Shown one piece after another: positions 5,070-5,448 of a stretch of DNA of 5,448 nucleotides; the stretch's first letter is position 1; the number at the start of each line of letters is the position of its first letter. The translations under genes and the position numbers were made by a program. The notes beneath the pieces are model-generated. The model saw only the letters and a list, made by a program, of their open reading frames with translations, was not told where the DNA came from and ran no database searches. This stretch comes from DASPKM01 sp036402175 (lineage in GTDB: Bacteria > Bacteroidota > Bacteroidia > Chitinophagales > Chitinophagaceae): the NCBI GenBank assembly GCA_036402175.1, contig DASWTK010000019.1, positions 1 to 5,448 of the forward strand, read 5' to 3'.

Positions 5070-5448
5070 ATGAAAAACAAAATGTATCCATGCCTGTGGT
5101 TCAACGGGCAGGCAAAGGAAGCAGCGAATTATTACTGCTCAATTTTTAAAGATTCAAAGATCATTTCTGAAAACCCAATGGTAGTAAATTTCGAATTGAA
5201 TGGTAACAAGATCATGGGTTTGAACGGCGGACCGAAATACAAGTTCACTCCGGCATTTTCCTTCGTGATTGAATGCGATACCCAGAAAGAAATAGATTTT
5301 TACTGGGAAAAACTTGGCGAGGGCGGAAGTTATAACAAGTGTGGCTGGCTCGATGACAAGATTGGCGTGTCGTGGCAGATCGTGCCTTCGGTATTGGGTA
5401 AGCTTATGTCTGACCCGGAAAGATCCCCAAGGGTTGTGCAGGCATTTT
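5070..5448 (+). CDS. PhnB-like VOC-family protein, incomplete at right edge
   Basis: 126 codons are present and the frame is open to the end of the window; the family is usually about 130-160 residues, so only the C-terminal tail is missing. Signatures are 'PCLWFNGQAKEAANYYCSIF' (7-26), 'FELNGNKIMGLNGGP' (41-55), 'EIDFYWEKLGEGG' (74-86) and 'CGWLDDKIGVSWQIVP' (91-106). These are diagnostic of the PhnB / 3-demethylubiquinone-9 3-methyltransferase-like branch of the vicinal oxygen chelate superfamily. Despite that name, most members are not shown to be methyltransferases and their substrates are unknown. The start ATG at 5070 follows an AT-rich leader without Shine-Dalgarno and gives the N-terminus expected for the family. 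The gene lies 38 nt after the SRPBCC gene with no terminator between, so it is the third gene of the ArsR-controlled operon; further genes may follow. Confidence 0.92.
   Translation, partial: MKNKMYPCLWFNGQAKEAANYYCSIFKDSKIISENPMVVNFELNGNKIMGLNGGPKYKFTPAFSFVIECDTQKEIDFYWEKLGEGGSYNKCGWLDDKIGVSWQIVPSVLGKLMSDPERSPRVVQAF

Overview
The window looks like chromosomal DNA from a Bacteroidota bacterium, probably of the Chitinophagaceae/Sphingobacteriaceae type. No start codon has a convincing Shine-Dalgarno sequence. Leaders are AT-rich, and three of the forward genes start in a similar (A/G)-(A/G)-C-C-ATG context. Promoter-like sequences fit the Bacteroidota form (TTTG, about 19-21 nt, TAnnTTTG). The proteins are also typical of the phylum: lipoproteins with short lipoboxes, a GIN-like exported protein, and an ArsR/SRPBCC/VOC gene cluster. 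These assignments come from reading the sequence and from memory of the families; no database search was run.

Layout. Positions 1-596 are read leftward: a small exported protein of unknown function (213-596, TTG start), then the N-terminus of a probable exported thioredoxin-family protein that runs off the left edge (1-111). Positions 597-856 form a divergent intergenic region with a plausible rightward promoter and two short dyads. From 857 everything reads rightward: a secreted GIN/DUF2807-like protein (857-1345) followed by a strong hairpin terminator (1385-1407); a largely empty stretch (1408-1724); a lipocalin-like lipoprotein (1725-2111) with its own terminator (2146-2176); and a large TPR lipoprotein (2297-4015).

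After the TPR gene lies an unusual AT-rich block (4029-4141). It is built of 7-nt units and forms a 28-bp hairpin followed by a second, direct copy of a 42-bp unit. Next comes a compact regulatory region (4170-4215) with a Bacteroidota-type promoter and two nearly identical GCAAC-N6-GTTGC palindromes spaced 25 bp apart. One lies between the promoter boxes and one overlaps the -7 box and the expected start of transcription. They drive, and probably let the product repress, an operon of an ArsR-family repressor without cysteines (4221-4547), an AHSA1-type SRPBCC protein (4537-5031, overlapping the repressor gene by 11 nt) and a PhnB-like VOC protein (5070 to the right edge, incomplete).

How the genes work together: the left half is a set of independent envelope proteins, each with its own terminator where one can be seen. 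The right end is a coherent autoregulated operon in which an ArsR-type sensor controls two small ligand-binding-fold proteins. The inducer and substrate cannot be read from the sequence. I see no tRNA, rRNA, CRISPR array, transposase or phage gene. Nothing here clearly amounts to a novel system; the most notable points are the tandem operators and the heptad-repeat hairpin.
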